Source: Roseiflexaceae bacterium (GTDB lineage Bacteria; Chloroflexota; Chloroflexia; Chloroflexales; Roseiflexaceae). Taken from it: a stretch of DNA of 6,334 nucleotides. The stretch is taken from assembly GCA_014381165.1 (NCBI GenBank), contig JACMIM010000562.1, positions 1 through 6,334 on the forward strand, written 5' to 3'. Under the pieces are notes generated by a model that was given only the letters and a program-made list of their open reading frames with translations, ran no database searches and was not told the origin of the DNA. Position 1 is the stretch's first letter; each line of letters starts with the position of its first letter. A program made the translations under genes and the position numbers. Below are positions 1 to 6,195 of the stretch, piece after piece.

Positions 1-641
1 ACGTAGTCAGACTCGCGCAGGATTGTGTCTAGATCGGTCATGGTCACTCCCAGCGCATCGGCCTCGTCGGTGGGCGCATGTTTATTGTTGCGCGTCGCCA
101 ATACGCGCATACCAAAGCCACGAGCGCGCCGCGCCATATGTACCGCGCTACGGCCAAAACCTACCAGCCCGAGCGTAGCCACGCTCACCCGCTGATTGCT
201 GACAACCGCGCGTCTGGCGCGTAGCAGATCGCCTTCCGCCATGGCGTGCTGGGCCACGCTCAGCTTGCGCGCCAGGCTCAACAGCATCGCCATGGCATGA
301 TCGGCCTGCTCCTCCACGCAAAAATAGGGCGTGTTCGCGACCACGATACCCAGCTCAGTGGCTCGTGCCACATCAATTTTGTCGGTGCCCGCGCCCATAC
401 GCGCAATCACCCGACATTGGTTCATAGCCTCCACTACGCGGGTAGGCAATTTGGTGCCGATAAGGGCGACAACATCTGCATCCGTCACCAGCGAGATCAG
501 CTCATCAGGATCTTCGGCATCCACTACCGTCACCGGCAGGCCGTGGGCCGCAAATGCGCGCAGCTCACTTTCGCTGGCAAAGAAAACCGGCGCAGTCAAG
601 CGTACGATCTTGTATTGCGAAAATATGGCAGACGTTTGCAT
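1..641 (-). CDS. D-isomer-specific 2-hydroxyacid dehydrogenase (partial, 3' end cut)
   Basis: Likely cytoplasmic NAD(P)-dependent oxidoreductase interconverting a D-2-hydroxy acid and a 2-keto acid (phosphoglycerate / glyoxylate-hydroxypyruvate reductase family). I translated it from the ATG at 641-639; 213 codons are visible and the reading frame runs off the left edge. Residues 1 to about 100 form the N-terminal substrate-binding domain, including the family motif RMGAGTDKID (81-90), followed by TPYFCVEEQADHA (104-116). The Rossmann motif GFGRSA is at 161-166. The strand after it ends in RVLATR (179-184) with no acidic residue, which may favour NADP(H). The catalytic Arg, Glu and His of this family lie in the missing third (usual length about 310-340 residues), so activity cannot be judged. 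It starts 13 bp after the permease stop and is probably the last visible gene of the operon. Exact substrate unknown. Confidence 0.88.
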   Translation of the reverse strand, partial: MQTSAIFSQYKIVRLTAPVFFASESELRAFAAHGLPVTVVDAEDPDELISLVTDADVVALIGTKLPTRVVEAMNQCRVIARMGAGTDKIDVARATELGIVVANTPYFCVEEQADHAMAMLLSLARKLSVAQHAMAEGDLLRARRAVVSNQRVSVATLGLVGFGRSAVHMARRARGFGMRVLATRNNKHAPTDEADALGVTMTDLDTILRESDY

Positions 642-654
642 GGCGAGATCCGGG

Positions 655-1506
655 TTATCCTTTGGTTGAGCCTGCGGTGATACCGCTAACAAAGCGATCT
701 GTAAAGAACAGATACAGCAAGGCGACCGGCAGCGAGGAGACCGTGGCGGCGGCCATCAGCGGCCCCCAGGCAAACGAGTCGCCGCCGGTGAACGCGCTAA
801 TCACGCCATTGGTCAGCATCTTATTTTGTTCGCCGTTCACAAAAGCCACCGAGTAGAGCAACTCGTTCCACGAGGCGGTAAACGAAAAAATAGCGGCGGT
901 AATGATTCCGGGCAGCGACATCGGCAGTGTGATACGCACAATCGCGCCGAGTCGGCTCGCCCCATCGACCATCGCGCATTCTTCGGGCTCCTGTGGCACA
1001 TTGGAAAAGTAGCCGCTCAGCAGCCAGGTGCAAAATGGGATCAAGTTGGTCGGGTAGGTCAGCATCAGGGCCGGGAGGCCGCCGAGGAGCCCCCAATCCT
1101 TAAGAATTTGCGCGAGCGGCACGAACAAAAAGTTTTTGGGCGCAAGGTAGGTAATAAACACCAGTGTCCCCGCCAATGCCGCGCCGCGAAAGCGCAGCCG
1201 TGCAATCGCAAAGCCAGCCATCACCGAGATAACCACCGAGATAGCAGTTGTAACTGCCGAGACAAGCAGCGTATTCCAGAACCAGATAAAATAGTTCGGT
1301 GCTCTGAACAAGGTCATGTAGTTGGCCAGGCTCGGATTTTTTGGCACCAGGAAATTGCCACTGAAGTCGTAGATCTCGACCTCAAACTTGAGCGAAGTGA
1401 TCAGACCCCAGTAGAATGGGAAGAGGAAGATGACGATCACCGCGCCCAACAGAAAATAGAAGGGTAGCGACCTGCGTGCGTTACGGGTGAGTTGAGCGAC
1501 TTGCAT
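655..1506 (-). CDS. ABC sugar transporter permease, MalG/UgpE-type (CUT1)
   Basis: Inner-membrane subunit of a binding-protein-dependent carbohydrate importer, 283 residues, the usual length for MalG-type permeases. After a basic N-terminus, a first membrane segment spans about 16-38. Further hydrophobic segments fall near 78-102, 110-134, 144-166, 198-220 and 248-268. The cytoplasmic EAA loop that docks on the ATPase runs about 174-200: EECAMVDGAS (175-184), then ITLP (192-195). The usual EEAA reads EECA here. The start lies 5 bp after the stop of the other permease gene, with AGGA about 10 nt upstream, so the two are probably translationally coupled and form the heterodimeric pore. The substrate cannot be read from the permease; the context suggests a sugar acid or related carbohydrate. 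Confidence 0.93.
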   Translation of the reverse strand: MQVAQLTRNARRSLPFYFLLGAVIVIFLFPFYWGLITSLKFEVEIYDFSGNFLVPKNPSLANYMTLFRAPNYFIWFWNTLLVSAVTTAISVVISVMAGFAIARLRFRGAALAGTLVFITYLAPKNFLFVPLAQILKDWGLLGGLPALMLTYPTNLIPFCTWLLSGYFSNVPQEPEECAMVDGASRLGAIVRITLPMSLPGIITAAIFSFTASWNELLYSVAFVNGEQNKMLTNGVISAFTGGDSFAWGPLMAAATVSSLPVALLYLFFTDRFVSGITAGSTKG

Positions 1507-1511
1507 GGCGG

Positions 1512-2441
1512 TTAATCCTGCTGTTGCCGACGCACACTGATCAGCGAGATAACGACCAACAAGATCAGCGCGGGAAACATGGTCATCGTCACCGCCGCGC
1601 CAAGGCCGATCAAGCCCGACGACATCGACAGCGTATAGGCGGTCAGCGCAAACAGCGTGGTAGAGTCGTTCGGCCCACCGCGGGTAAGCAGGAAGGGCAG
1701 GTCAAAATCGCCCAGGGTGCCGATAGTTGAGATCAGCATCACAATAATAATGACCGGCAGGATCGCCGGAAACGTAATCTTCCAAAACGAGACCCAGGCC
1801 GACGCGCCATCAATCTTGCTGGCTTCAATAACCTCAGTCGAGACGGACTGAATGGCAGCCAGGAAGGTAATGCCAAAAAACGGAATGCCACGCCATACAT
1901 TGACGAAGATCAGCGAGGCCATAGCCCAGCGCTCATCGCGCAAAAATGGGATGGGTTGCGCGATTAGGCCAAGCCTGTTGACCAATACATCGTTGACGAT
2001 GCTAAAGGTCGGGTGAAAGATCCACGACCAGATCATTGTGCTGAAGACTGTGGGCATGATCCAGGGCAGCAGCAGCAGCGCTTTTACGATACGCGCGCCG
2101 ATAAACGGCCGGTTGAGCAGGGCGGCAAGTGCCAGCCCGCCAAAACACTTAAGCACAAGCGCACAGGTGGTATAGACCAGCGAGTTAACCACCGTTTTCG
2201 AGAACAGGCTGGTGCCGAGCAGCTTCGCATAATTCTCAAAGCCGGTGAAGCTGGCGGGCGCGCCGATCTGCTTATCGGTGAAGCTGAGATACATAGCGTA
2301 CGCAAACGGATACGCCATCATCACGGCCAAAAACAGGAACGCTGGGCCGATCAGGATATAGCCCAGTGAACTATCTTTGTGAAGTAACCTGGAGATGAAG
2401 GCTCCCGACGTGCGGGGCTGTACGCGAGGCGTCACTTGCAT
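1512..2441 (-). CDS. ABC sugar transporter permease, MalF/UgpA-type (CUT1)
   Basis: Membrane subunit of the same carbohydrate importer; 309 residues from the chosen start. The frame also has an ATG at 2477 (321 residues), but that one has no good ribosome site. The ATG at 2441 has GGAG 5 nt upstream, so it is preferred. Hydrophobic segments fall near 28-50, 84-110, 120-143, 172-195, 226-245 and 281-303. The EAA loop is clear: EASKIDGASAW (206-216), then ITFPAILP (222-229). DKQIGAPASFTGFENY (56-71) after the first segment matches the periplasmic stretch usual in UgpA-like proteins (F-x-G-x-x-N-Y). It follows the binding-protein gene by 95 bp and precedes its partner permease by 5 bp. Transport role is firm by family; substrate is inferred only. 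Confidence 0.93.
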   Translation of the reverse strand: MQVTPRVQPRTSGAFISRLLHKDSSLGYILIGPAFLFLAVMMAYPFAYAMYLSFTDKQIGAPASFTGFENYAKLLGTSLFSKTVVNSLVYTTCALVLKCFGGLALAALLNRPFIGARIVKALLLLPWIMPTVFSTMIWSWIFHPTFSIVNDVLVNRLGLIAQPIPFLRDERWAMASLIFVNVWRGIPFFGITFLAAIQSVSTEVIEASKIDGASAWVSFWKITFPAILPVIIIVMLISTIGTLGDFDLPFLLTRGGPNDSTTLFALTAYTLSMSSGLIGLGAAVTMTMFPALILLVVISLISVRRQQQD

Positions 2442-2446
2442 TGGTT

Positions 2447-2450
2447 CTCC
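2447..2450 (-). promoter_or_regulatory. Ribosome binding site deciding the MalF-type permease start
   Basis: On the minus strand TGGAGA precedes the ATG at 2441-2439, with 5 nt between GGAG and the start codon. The alternative ATG at 2477 is preceded only by GGTAAACCAAA, with no GGAG-like element, and sits one base after a stem-loop. The downstream start is therefore the better call. Confidence 0.65.
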
Positions 2451-2478
2451 AGTTAGGCAAGGTTTCAGAGCAGGCATT

Positions 2479-2525
2479 TTGGTTTACCAGGATTGGCGGC
2501 CAAGTCACCAACCCTGATAAACCAA
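2479..2525 (-). promoter_or_regulatory. Intercistronic stem-loop between binding-protein and permease genes
   Basis: TTGGTTTA at 2479-2486 pairs with TAAACCAA at 2518-2525 (8 perfect pairs). After one mismatch (2487/2517), CAGG at 2488-2491 pairs with CCTG at 2513-2516. The 21-nt loop holds a small TTGG/CCAA hairpin (2493-2496 with 2500-2503). The structure starts 11 nt after the binding-protein stop and ends before the permease start at 2441. No U-tract follows it on the transcript, so it is not an intrinsic terminator. By analogy with malE-malF type operons it may protect the upstream mRNA and lower permease yield relative to binding protein; this is inference. Confidence 0.55.
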
Positions 2526-2536
2526 GCCTTGCTCTG

Positions 2537-3916
2537 TCAGGCAAGCAGCTTGAGATCGGCGATGTCCTTCATGACGCCATCGAGCGCAGCCCTGGCATTG
2601 CCTGTCGAAAGGGCCTGTGAGAACAGCTTGCCAATAATGATCTTATCCTGCATAAGTGCGGCAAGTTTGGTCTGGTTGGGCAGCGAATAGCCTGCTGGCC
2701 GCGCGAGCTTGAACATATCTTTGGCGATGGCGAGCTTGGGATCTGCTGGCCAGATCGGCTCGCTTTCATAGTTGGGCAGCAGCGGCAGGATGTAGCCCTG
2801 GCCAGCCTTGTAGAACGTGCTGAAGTTTTTGATCGACAAGAACTGCCGCATAAGATCCTTGGCAGCATCGAGATCTGCGCCCTGGGTGTGGTTGAGAATG
2901 CCCCACCAGGGTAGCTGCCCGTAGCCAAAGCGACCGCCCGGACCCTGTGGCGGCAGGGCATGGTTCATACCGGCGGCAACCTCAGGGTTCTTCTCGAGTG
3001 CGGGCAGGTAGATCGTGTTGACGTTCGCGGTCATCGAGATCTTGCTGGCCAGAAAGGCAGCGTTGTTCGCGCCATCGTCATAGCCCACTTCGCCCGGATC
3101 GCCCGCCTCGTTATGTAGCTGGATACAAAATTCGAGCGCAGCCAGCGTCTCTGGGCTGTCAAGGGCCAGCGACCCATCCGGGTTGAACTCCTTGCCGCCA
3201 AAGGCCCAGAGCATCAGGCGCGGAACCGCGTTGCCGTCGCCGCCCGCCTGGTCCGAGAGGGTCATTCCGAAGGGCCGCCCCTTGGCCTTAAGCTTCTTGC
3301 CGACGGCAAGTGCCTCCTCCCAGGTATCTGGGAAGGTATCGAGGCCCTCTTCCTTGAGCCAGTCCTGGCGATAGTTGATGAACCAGTTATGCTGACCGAT
3401 CGGCACACCCAGCCACTTCCCATCAAAGACCATCTGGTACGGCCCGGCGGGCAAGTAGCCCCCGCCCTCGCTGCCGATCGATTCAGCGATATCGCTGACA
3501 TCGGCCAGAGCCTTGGAGAAGATCGCGGGCGGCGAGCTGTACTGGATGATATTCGCGCCGCCCTTTGTCTCGATCGCGGTCTGAATTTTCGGCAGCAGCT
3601 GAGCATCCCGCTCAAACGTGACGGTGACACCGTTCTGCGTGGCCCAGTCGTTCGCGAACGCCTCAATCACCCCGTCAAGCGCGGGCAAGAACGACCACGG
3701 CGCGCCTAGGAACTTGACCGTGGCACCCTTCAGCACGACCGGGGCACCCGCAACGGTTGGCGCGGCACCCGCGCCGCCGCTAGGCACCGCCGGAGTTCCG
3801 CCGCCACACGCAGCGAGCACGCTACCGAACATGGTCAGCCCACCGGCACGTAGGAACGTGCGACGGGTGATGTGTGTCTGTCCGCCATTTTCGCTCGCCA
3901 GATCTTTCGTAGACAT
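2537..3916 (-). CDS. Extracellular solute-binding lipoprotein, family 1 (sugar ABC transporter)
   Basis: Substrate-capturing component of the ABC importer, predicted to be exported folded and lipid-anchored outside the cytoplasmic membrane. With the start at 3916 it has 459 residues, normal for family 1 binding proteins. It carries a twin-arginine signal TRRTFLR (17-23), a hydrophobic stretch, and a lipobox VLAAC with the lipidated Cys at 37. A Gly/Pro/Ala-rich linker runs to about 58. The mature domain shows the usual hallmarks: NYRQDWLKEEGL (181-192), then PDTWEEALAVGKKLK (196-210) in the first lobe, and a C-terminal helical lobe. Aromatic residues such as W in GQLPWWG may stack on sugar, but no structure supports this directly. 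It lies 50 bp after the UlaG-like gene and upstream of both permeases. An in-frame ATG at 3922 would add two residues but abuts the ribosome site. Confidence 0.94.
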   Translation of the reverse strand: MSTKDLASENGGQTHITRRTFLRAGGLTMFGSVLAACGGGTPAVPSGGAGAAPTVAGAPVVLKGATVKFLGAPWSFLPALDGVIEAFANDWATQNGVTVTFERDAQLLPKIQTAIETKGGANIIQYSSPPAIFSKALADVSDIAESIGSEGGGYLPAGPYQMVFDGKWLGVPIGQHNWFINYRQDWLKEEGLDTFPDTWEEALAVGKKLKAKGRPFGMTLSDQAGGDGNAVPRLMLWAFGGKEFNPDGSLALDSPETLAALEFCIQLHNEAGDPGEVGYDDGANNAAFLASKISMTANVNTIYLPALEKNPEVAAGMNHALPPQGPGGRFGYGQLPWWGILNHTQGADLDAAKDLMRQFLSIKNFSTFYKAGQGYILPLLPNYESEPIWPADPKLAIAKDMFKLARPAGYSLPNQTKLAALMQDKIIIGKLFSQALSTGNARAALDGVMKDIADLKLLA

Positions 3917-3922
3917 CTGCAT

Positions 3923-3928
3923 CCTCCT
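3923..3928 (-). promoter_or_regulatory. Strong ribosome binding site of the binding-protein gene
   Basis: AGGAGG on the minus strand directly abuts the ATG at 3922-3920 (no spacer) but stands 6 nt from the ATG at 3916-3914. Ribosome spacing therefore selects the second ATG. This is the strongest Shine-Dalgarno sequence seen in the window, in line with the need for excess binding protein over permeases. Confidence 0.75.
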
Positions 3929-3966
3929 TCGTTGGATGGTGCATCAGACAAGACAACCCACCCAGC

Positions 3967-4782
3967 TTATAAAACAGTGCTCCTCAACCCAAGCCCTTCG
4001 CCCACCTCCAGTACCCGAACCTCGCCGCCGCCGCCCAGCCGTCGATAAGTCTCCACCAGCAACTGGGGGTCGAGGGTGGCCTGCTCGCCGCCAGTGAAAT
4101 CCTTCCAGAGTATGTGGTGCATTGGCACCACCGTGCGTGCCCCGATCTGCCAGGCCAGCAGGGCGGCCTCATGGGCGTTCATATTGCCGCCGGCCCCATT
4201 GATGACCAGCATGCATACGTCGATCGGATGGTCCTTATCGTAGGCCAGCGCGCGCAGCCGCAGGTCGTACTCGGTATCGCCGCTGTGGTAGACGCGCAGC
4301 CCGCCGAAGTCGAGCAGCAGCCCGATCGCGTCGTCGGTCTCCCAGCCGGGCAAGCCCGCCATGTGCCGCGCCGCGACGGCGGTGATCGTGACATCACGGA
4401 AGGCGTGGCTCTCGCCGACCCGCACGCCCGCAACGCGGTCGCGCGGTACGCCCCAGCCCAGCAGTCGTGATACACACGACGGAGGCCCCAGGAACTGCGC
4501 CTGGCTGTGACGCGCGATAATCGGCAGGCCCTCGGGGTCAAGATGATCTTCGTGCCAGTGCGTCGCGATCAGCAGGTCAGGCCGCGCTTCCTCAGCGCTG
4601 ATCGGCGCGGCAAAGGCCCGCTCAACACCAAAGATCGCCGCCACGCAGTTCGAGAAGTAGGGGTCAATATAGATCTGCGTGCCCGCTGCGGTCTTAAAGA
4701 CAAAGCCTGTTCCGCCTAGCCACCAGGCCATTACCTGGCCGGTCGGCACTTGCGCCGCGTCGATTGTCTGCGCAAGCGACAT
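3967..4782 (-). CDS. Metallo-beta-lactamase-fold hydrolase, UlaG-like (L-ascorbate-6-phosphate lactonase family)
   Basis: Cytoplasmic metal-dependent hydrolase of 271 residues. The family hallmark THWHEDHLD is at 74-82 (H75, H77, D79, H80). HSGDTEYD at 166-173 supplies the bridging Asp (D169), and PMHH (220-223) the late His ligand. The N-terminal VPTGQVMAWWLGGTGFVFK (12-30) and GWGVP (109-113) closely resemble E. coli UlaG, which opens L-ascorbate-6-phosphate lactone. The protein is about 80 residues shorter than E. coli UlaG, with a reduced insertion after the first strands, so the substrate may differ. No signal peptide is visible. It starts 3 bp after the dehydratase stop, using an AAGGG in that gene's end as ribosome site, so the two are probably coupled. 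Opening of a sugar-acid lactone fits the context but is inferred; other esters or phosphodiesters are possible. Confidence 0.88.
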   Translation of the reverse strand: MSLAQTIDAAQVPTGQVMAWWLGGTGFVFKTAAGTQIYIDPYFSNCVAAIFGVERAFAAPISAEEARPDLLIATHWHEDHLDPEGLPIIARHSQAQFLGPPSCVSRLLGWGVPRDRVAGVRVGESHAFRDVTITAVAARHMAGLPGWETDDAIGLLLDFGGLRVYHSGDTEYDLRLRALAYDKDHPIDVCMLVINGAGGNMNAHEAALLAWQIGARTVVPMHHILWKDFTGGEQATLDPQLLVETYRRLGGGGEVRVLEVGEGLGLRSTVL

Positions 4783-4785
4783 TGG

Positions 4786-6000
4786 CTAGCCCTTCGATCC
4801 GTCATAGCGATGCTGCTCGTCAGACACCTCGATATGCACATCCGGGCGGCGCAGCACCTCCTCGCGCAGCGCAGTGCCAAGGCCAGGTCGCTCTGGCAAG
4901 CTCAGCATGCCCTCTGCGATCGGCATCCGCTCGGTCATCACATCGTTATACCAGCCCTCATAGTAGGCGCGCACTGTCTCCATAATCATAGCGTTGGGGA
5001 TGTGCAACATTAGGTGCGCCGCCGACCAGAGCGCCACCGGGCCGATAGTGTCGTGGCTGGTGATCGGCAGATAGTAGGTGTCGGCGAGCGAGCAGATCTT
5101 GCGCGTCTCAGTGATCCCGCCGGTCCAGGCCATATCCGGCATCACGATATCGGCGACGCGCTGCTCGACCACCTGACGAAAGCCGAAGCGCGTGAATAGT
5201 CGCTCACTGACACACAGCGGCACACTCGTCTCGGCCTTCAGCCGCGCGTAGGACTCGATGTTGTCGGGGGGCATAATCTCTTCGAGCCACAGCACATCGT
5301 ATGGCTCCAGCGCACGGGCGATCTTGATCGACTCGGGCAGGTTCCAGCGGGCGTGGCCCTCGATCGCGATCTCCATCCGGTCGCCAACCGCCTTGCGAAT
5401 ATCGGCGACGACGGCTAGCCCCTTCTGGAGATCCGCTTTGCTGAGGTAGTGACCAACCGGCCCGACCGCGCTGGTGCCGGCGCGGCTGCCGACCGGCCCG
5501 CCGAGCGAGACGCCGAACTGGTCGAAGGGCCAGACCTTCATCGCCGTAATGCCGCTGTGCAGCAGCTCTTCGGCCAGCGACCCGGCGCGGCCCTCGAACC
5601 AGGCGTGAAAATCCTGGTGCGGCCCGTGGCTGACGCAGGTGTTGTAGATCCGAATACGATCGCGGCTGCGCCCGCCGAGCATGTGGTAGATCGGGCGACC
5701 ATCATACTGGCCCAGAATATCCCACAGCGCCACGTCTACAGCGCTTATCGCACGCGTCTCGCTACCGCCGTAGCCGAAGAAGTTGACCGTCGAGAACATG
5801 TTGTGCCAATGCTGCTCGATGTCGAACGGGCTGCGACCGATCAGCAACGTGGCGAAGACATCGTGGATGACGGCGCTCACTGCGCGGGGGACATAGAAGG
5901 TTTCGCCAAGGCCGACTAGCCCACTGTCGGTGTGGATGCGTAGCCACATCGTATTGGGCTGCTCGTCGATCCAGATGGTTTCGAGACGTGTTATCTTCAC
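4786..6000 (-). CDS. Enolase-superfamily sugar-acid dehydratase (mandelate racemase/muconate lactonizing family, galactonate dehydratase-like)
   Basis: Probable Mg-dependent cytoplasmic dehydratase turning an aldonic acid into its 2-keto-3-deoxy form; 404 residues. The N-terminal capping domain covers about 1-125 and the barrel the rest. Putative metal ligands are E214 (in IEGHAR), E240 (in WLEE) and E266 (in SERL), spaced 26 and 26 residues. H216 follows the first ligand by two. D289 (in MPDM), H316 (in TSHD) and E341 (in MET) follow at +23, +50 and +75 from the third ligand. From memory these spacings equal those of E. coli D-galactonate dehydratase (183/185/209/235/258/285/310), so the His-acting dehydratase chemistry is likely retained. 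The first ligand is Glu instead of the usual Asp. The barrel-strand motif is K155-V-W instead of KxK. First gene of the operon; GAGG lies 5 nt before its ATG. Substrate not determinable: galactonate, gluconate, another aldonate or a sugar lactone product are all possible. Confidence 0.9.
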   Translation of the reverse strand: MKITRLETIWIDEQPNTMWLRIHTDSGLVGLGETFYVPRAVSAVIHDVFATLLIGRSPFDIEQHWHNMFSTVNFFGYGGSETRAISAVDVALWDILGQYDGRPIYHMLGGRSRDRIRIYNTCVSHGPHQDFHAWFEGRAGSLAEELLHSGITAMKVWPFDQFGVSLGGPVGSRAGTSAVGPVGHYLSKADLQKGLAVVADIRKAVGDRMEIAIEGHARWNLPESIKIARALEPYDVLWLEEIMPPDNIESYARLKAETSVPLCVSERLFTRFGFRQVVEQRVADIVMPDMAWTGGITETRKICSLADTYYLPITSHDTIGPVALWSAAHLMLHIPNAMIMETVRAYYEGWYNDVMTERMPIAEGMLSLPERPGLGTALREEVLRRPDVHIEVSDEQHRYDGSKG

Positions 6001-6005
6001 CTGAA

Positions 6006-6009
6006 CCTC
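6006..6009 (-). promoter_or_regulatory. Ribosome binding site of the dehydratase gene
   Basis: GCGAGG on the minus strand, with GAGG 5 nt upstream of the ATG at 6000-5998, supports that start. Confidence 0.55.
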
Positions 6010-6051
6010 GCTGTCCAGTTGGCGGAAACACGAAAGCTAGGCCGAGTCACA

Positions 6052-6093
6052 AACTGTTGATTGCTAACTGATTATTGTTAACAATGATTGGGA
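6052..6093. repeat. Degenerate 14-bp direct repeats in the operon leader
   Basis: Plus-strand units AACTGTTGATTG (6052-6063) and AACTGATTATTG (6066-6077) match at 10 of 12 bases and begin exactly 14 bp apart. A third, weaker unit starts at 6080 (AACAATGATTG, one base shorter). They overlap the left palindromic operator and lie downstream of the predicted operon start site. They may be extra regulator contacts, or chance in AT-rich DNA. Confidence 0.4.
6071..6088. promoter_or_regulatory. Putative GntR operator O1 (operon side)
   Basis: A perfect 12-bp palindrome ATTGTTAACAAT (6074-6085) extends by AT/AT arms to 18 bp with one mismatched pair (6073/6086). The GT-TA-AC core suits FadR-type GntR binding sites. 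It lies about 10-20 bp downstream of the predicted operon start site (near 6094), where bound protein would block RNA polymerase. Eleven of its 12 core bases recur at 6184-6195. Binding by the adjacent regulator is inferred. Confidence 0.65.
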
Positions 6094-6100
6094 TGGACAG

Positions 6101-6129
6101 ATAGTACTTGAAGAAAGGTTAAATGTCAA
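6101..6129 (-). promoter_or_regulatory. Sigma70-type promoter of the dehydratase-transporter operon
   Basis: On the minus strand TTGACA (6129-6124) is followed after exactly 17 bp by TACTAT (6106-6101). The -35 box is a perfect consensus match and the -10 matches 4 of 6. Transcription would start near 6094, leaving a leader of about 94 nt that contains operator O1. Confidence 0.7.
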
Positions 6130-6144
6130 GCCCCAAACTTTAGC

Positions 6145-6173
6145 TTGACAGGCGTCCAATTTTGCAGTATATT
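6145..6173 (+). promoter_or_regulatory. Sigma70-type promoter of the GntR-family regulator gene
   Basis: TTGACA (6145-6150) is followed after 17 bp by TATATT (6168-6173), close to ideal (-35 perfect, -10 matches 5 of 6). Transcription would start near 6180, about 33 nt before the regulator ATG, with operator O2 immediately downstream. This suggests autorepression. Confidence 0.75.
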
Positions 6174-6183
6174 CCCCACGTAT

Positions 6184-6195
6184 ATTGTTAACAGT
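6184..6195. promoter_or_regulatory. Putative GntR operator O2 (regulator side)
   Basis: ATTGTTAACAGT repeats 11 of 12 bases of the O1 core and keeps the GTTAAC centre. It covers about +5 to +16 of the predicted regulator transcript and ends 17 bp before the ATG. Its right arm continues as CAGTTAGCA (6192-6200), the exact reverse complement of TGCTAACTG (6062-6070) beside O1. The O1 and O2 centres are 110 bp apart. Confidence 0.62.

Noticed and set aside
246..680. 144-codon plus-strand open frame opposite the dehydrogenase gene
   Set aside because: It has no recognisable motif, and the opposite strand encodes a Rossmann dehydrogenase with conserved motifs.
826..1467. 213-codon plus-strand open frame opposite the MalG-type permease
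   Set aside because: Its composition is rich in Gln, Arg and His with no domain features, and it is fully antisense to a gene with clear membrane segments and an EAA motif; it is a reading-frame shadow.
2479..2525. Intrinsic terminator between binding-protein and permease genes
   Set aside because: The stem is AT-rich at its base and no U-tract follows on the transcript; the downstream genes belong to the same transporter.
3917..3966. Separate promoter or terminator between the UlaG-like and binding-protein genes
   Set aside because: The 50-bp gap has no stem-loop and no convincing -35/-10 pair; only the strong ribosome site is supported.
655..4782. Frameshift or decay in the operon genes
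   Set aside because: All four complete frames of the transporter and UlaG-like genes have normal or near-normal length with intact motifs; the dehydrogenase and regulator are short only because the window ends.
5449..5919. 156-codon plus-strand open frame opposite the dehydratase gene
   Set aside because: It shows Ala/Arg/Asp-rich low-complexity translation typical of antisense frames in GC-rich genes; the dehydratase frame holds all catalytic residues.
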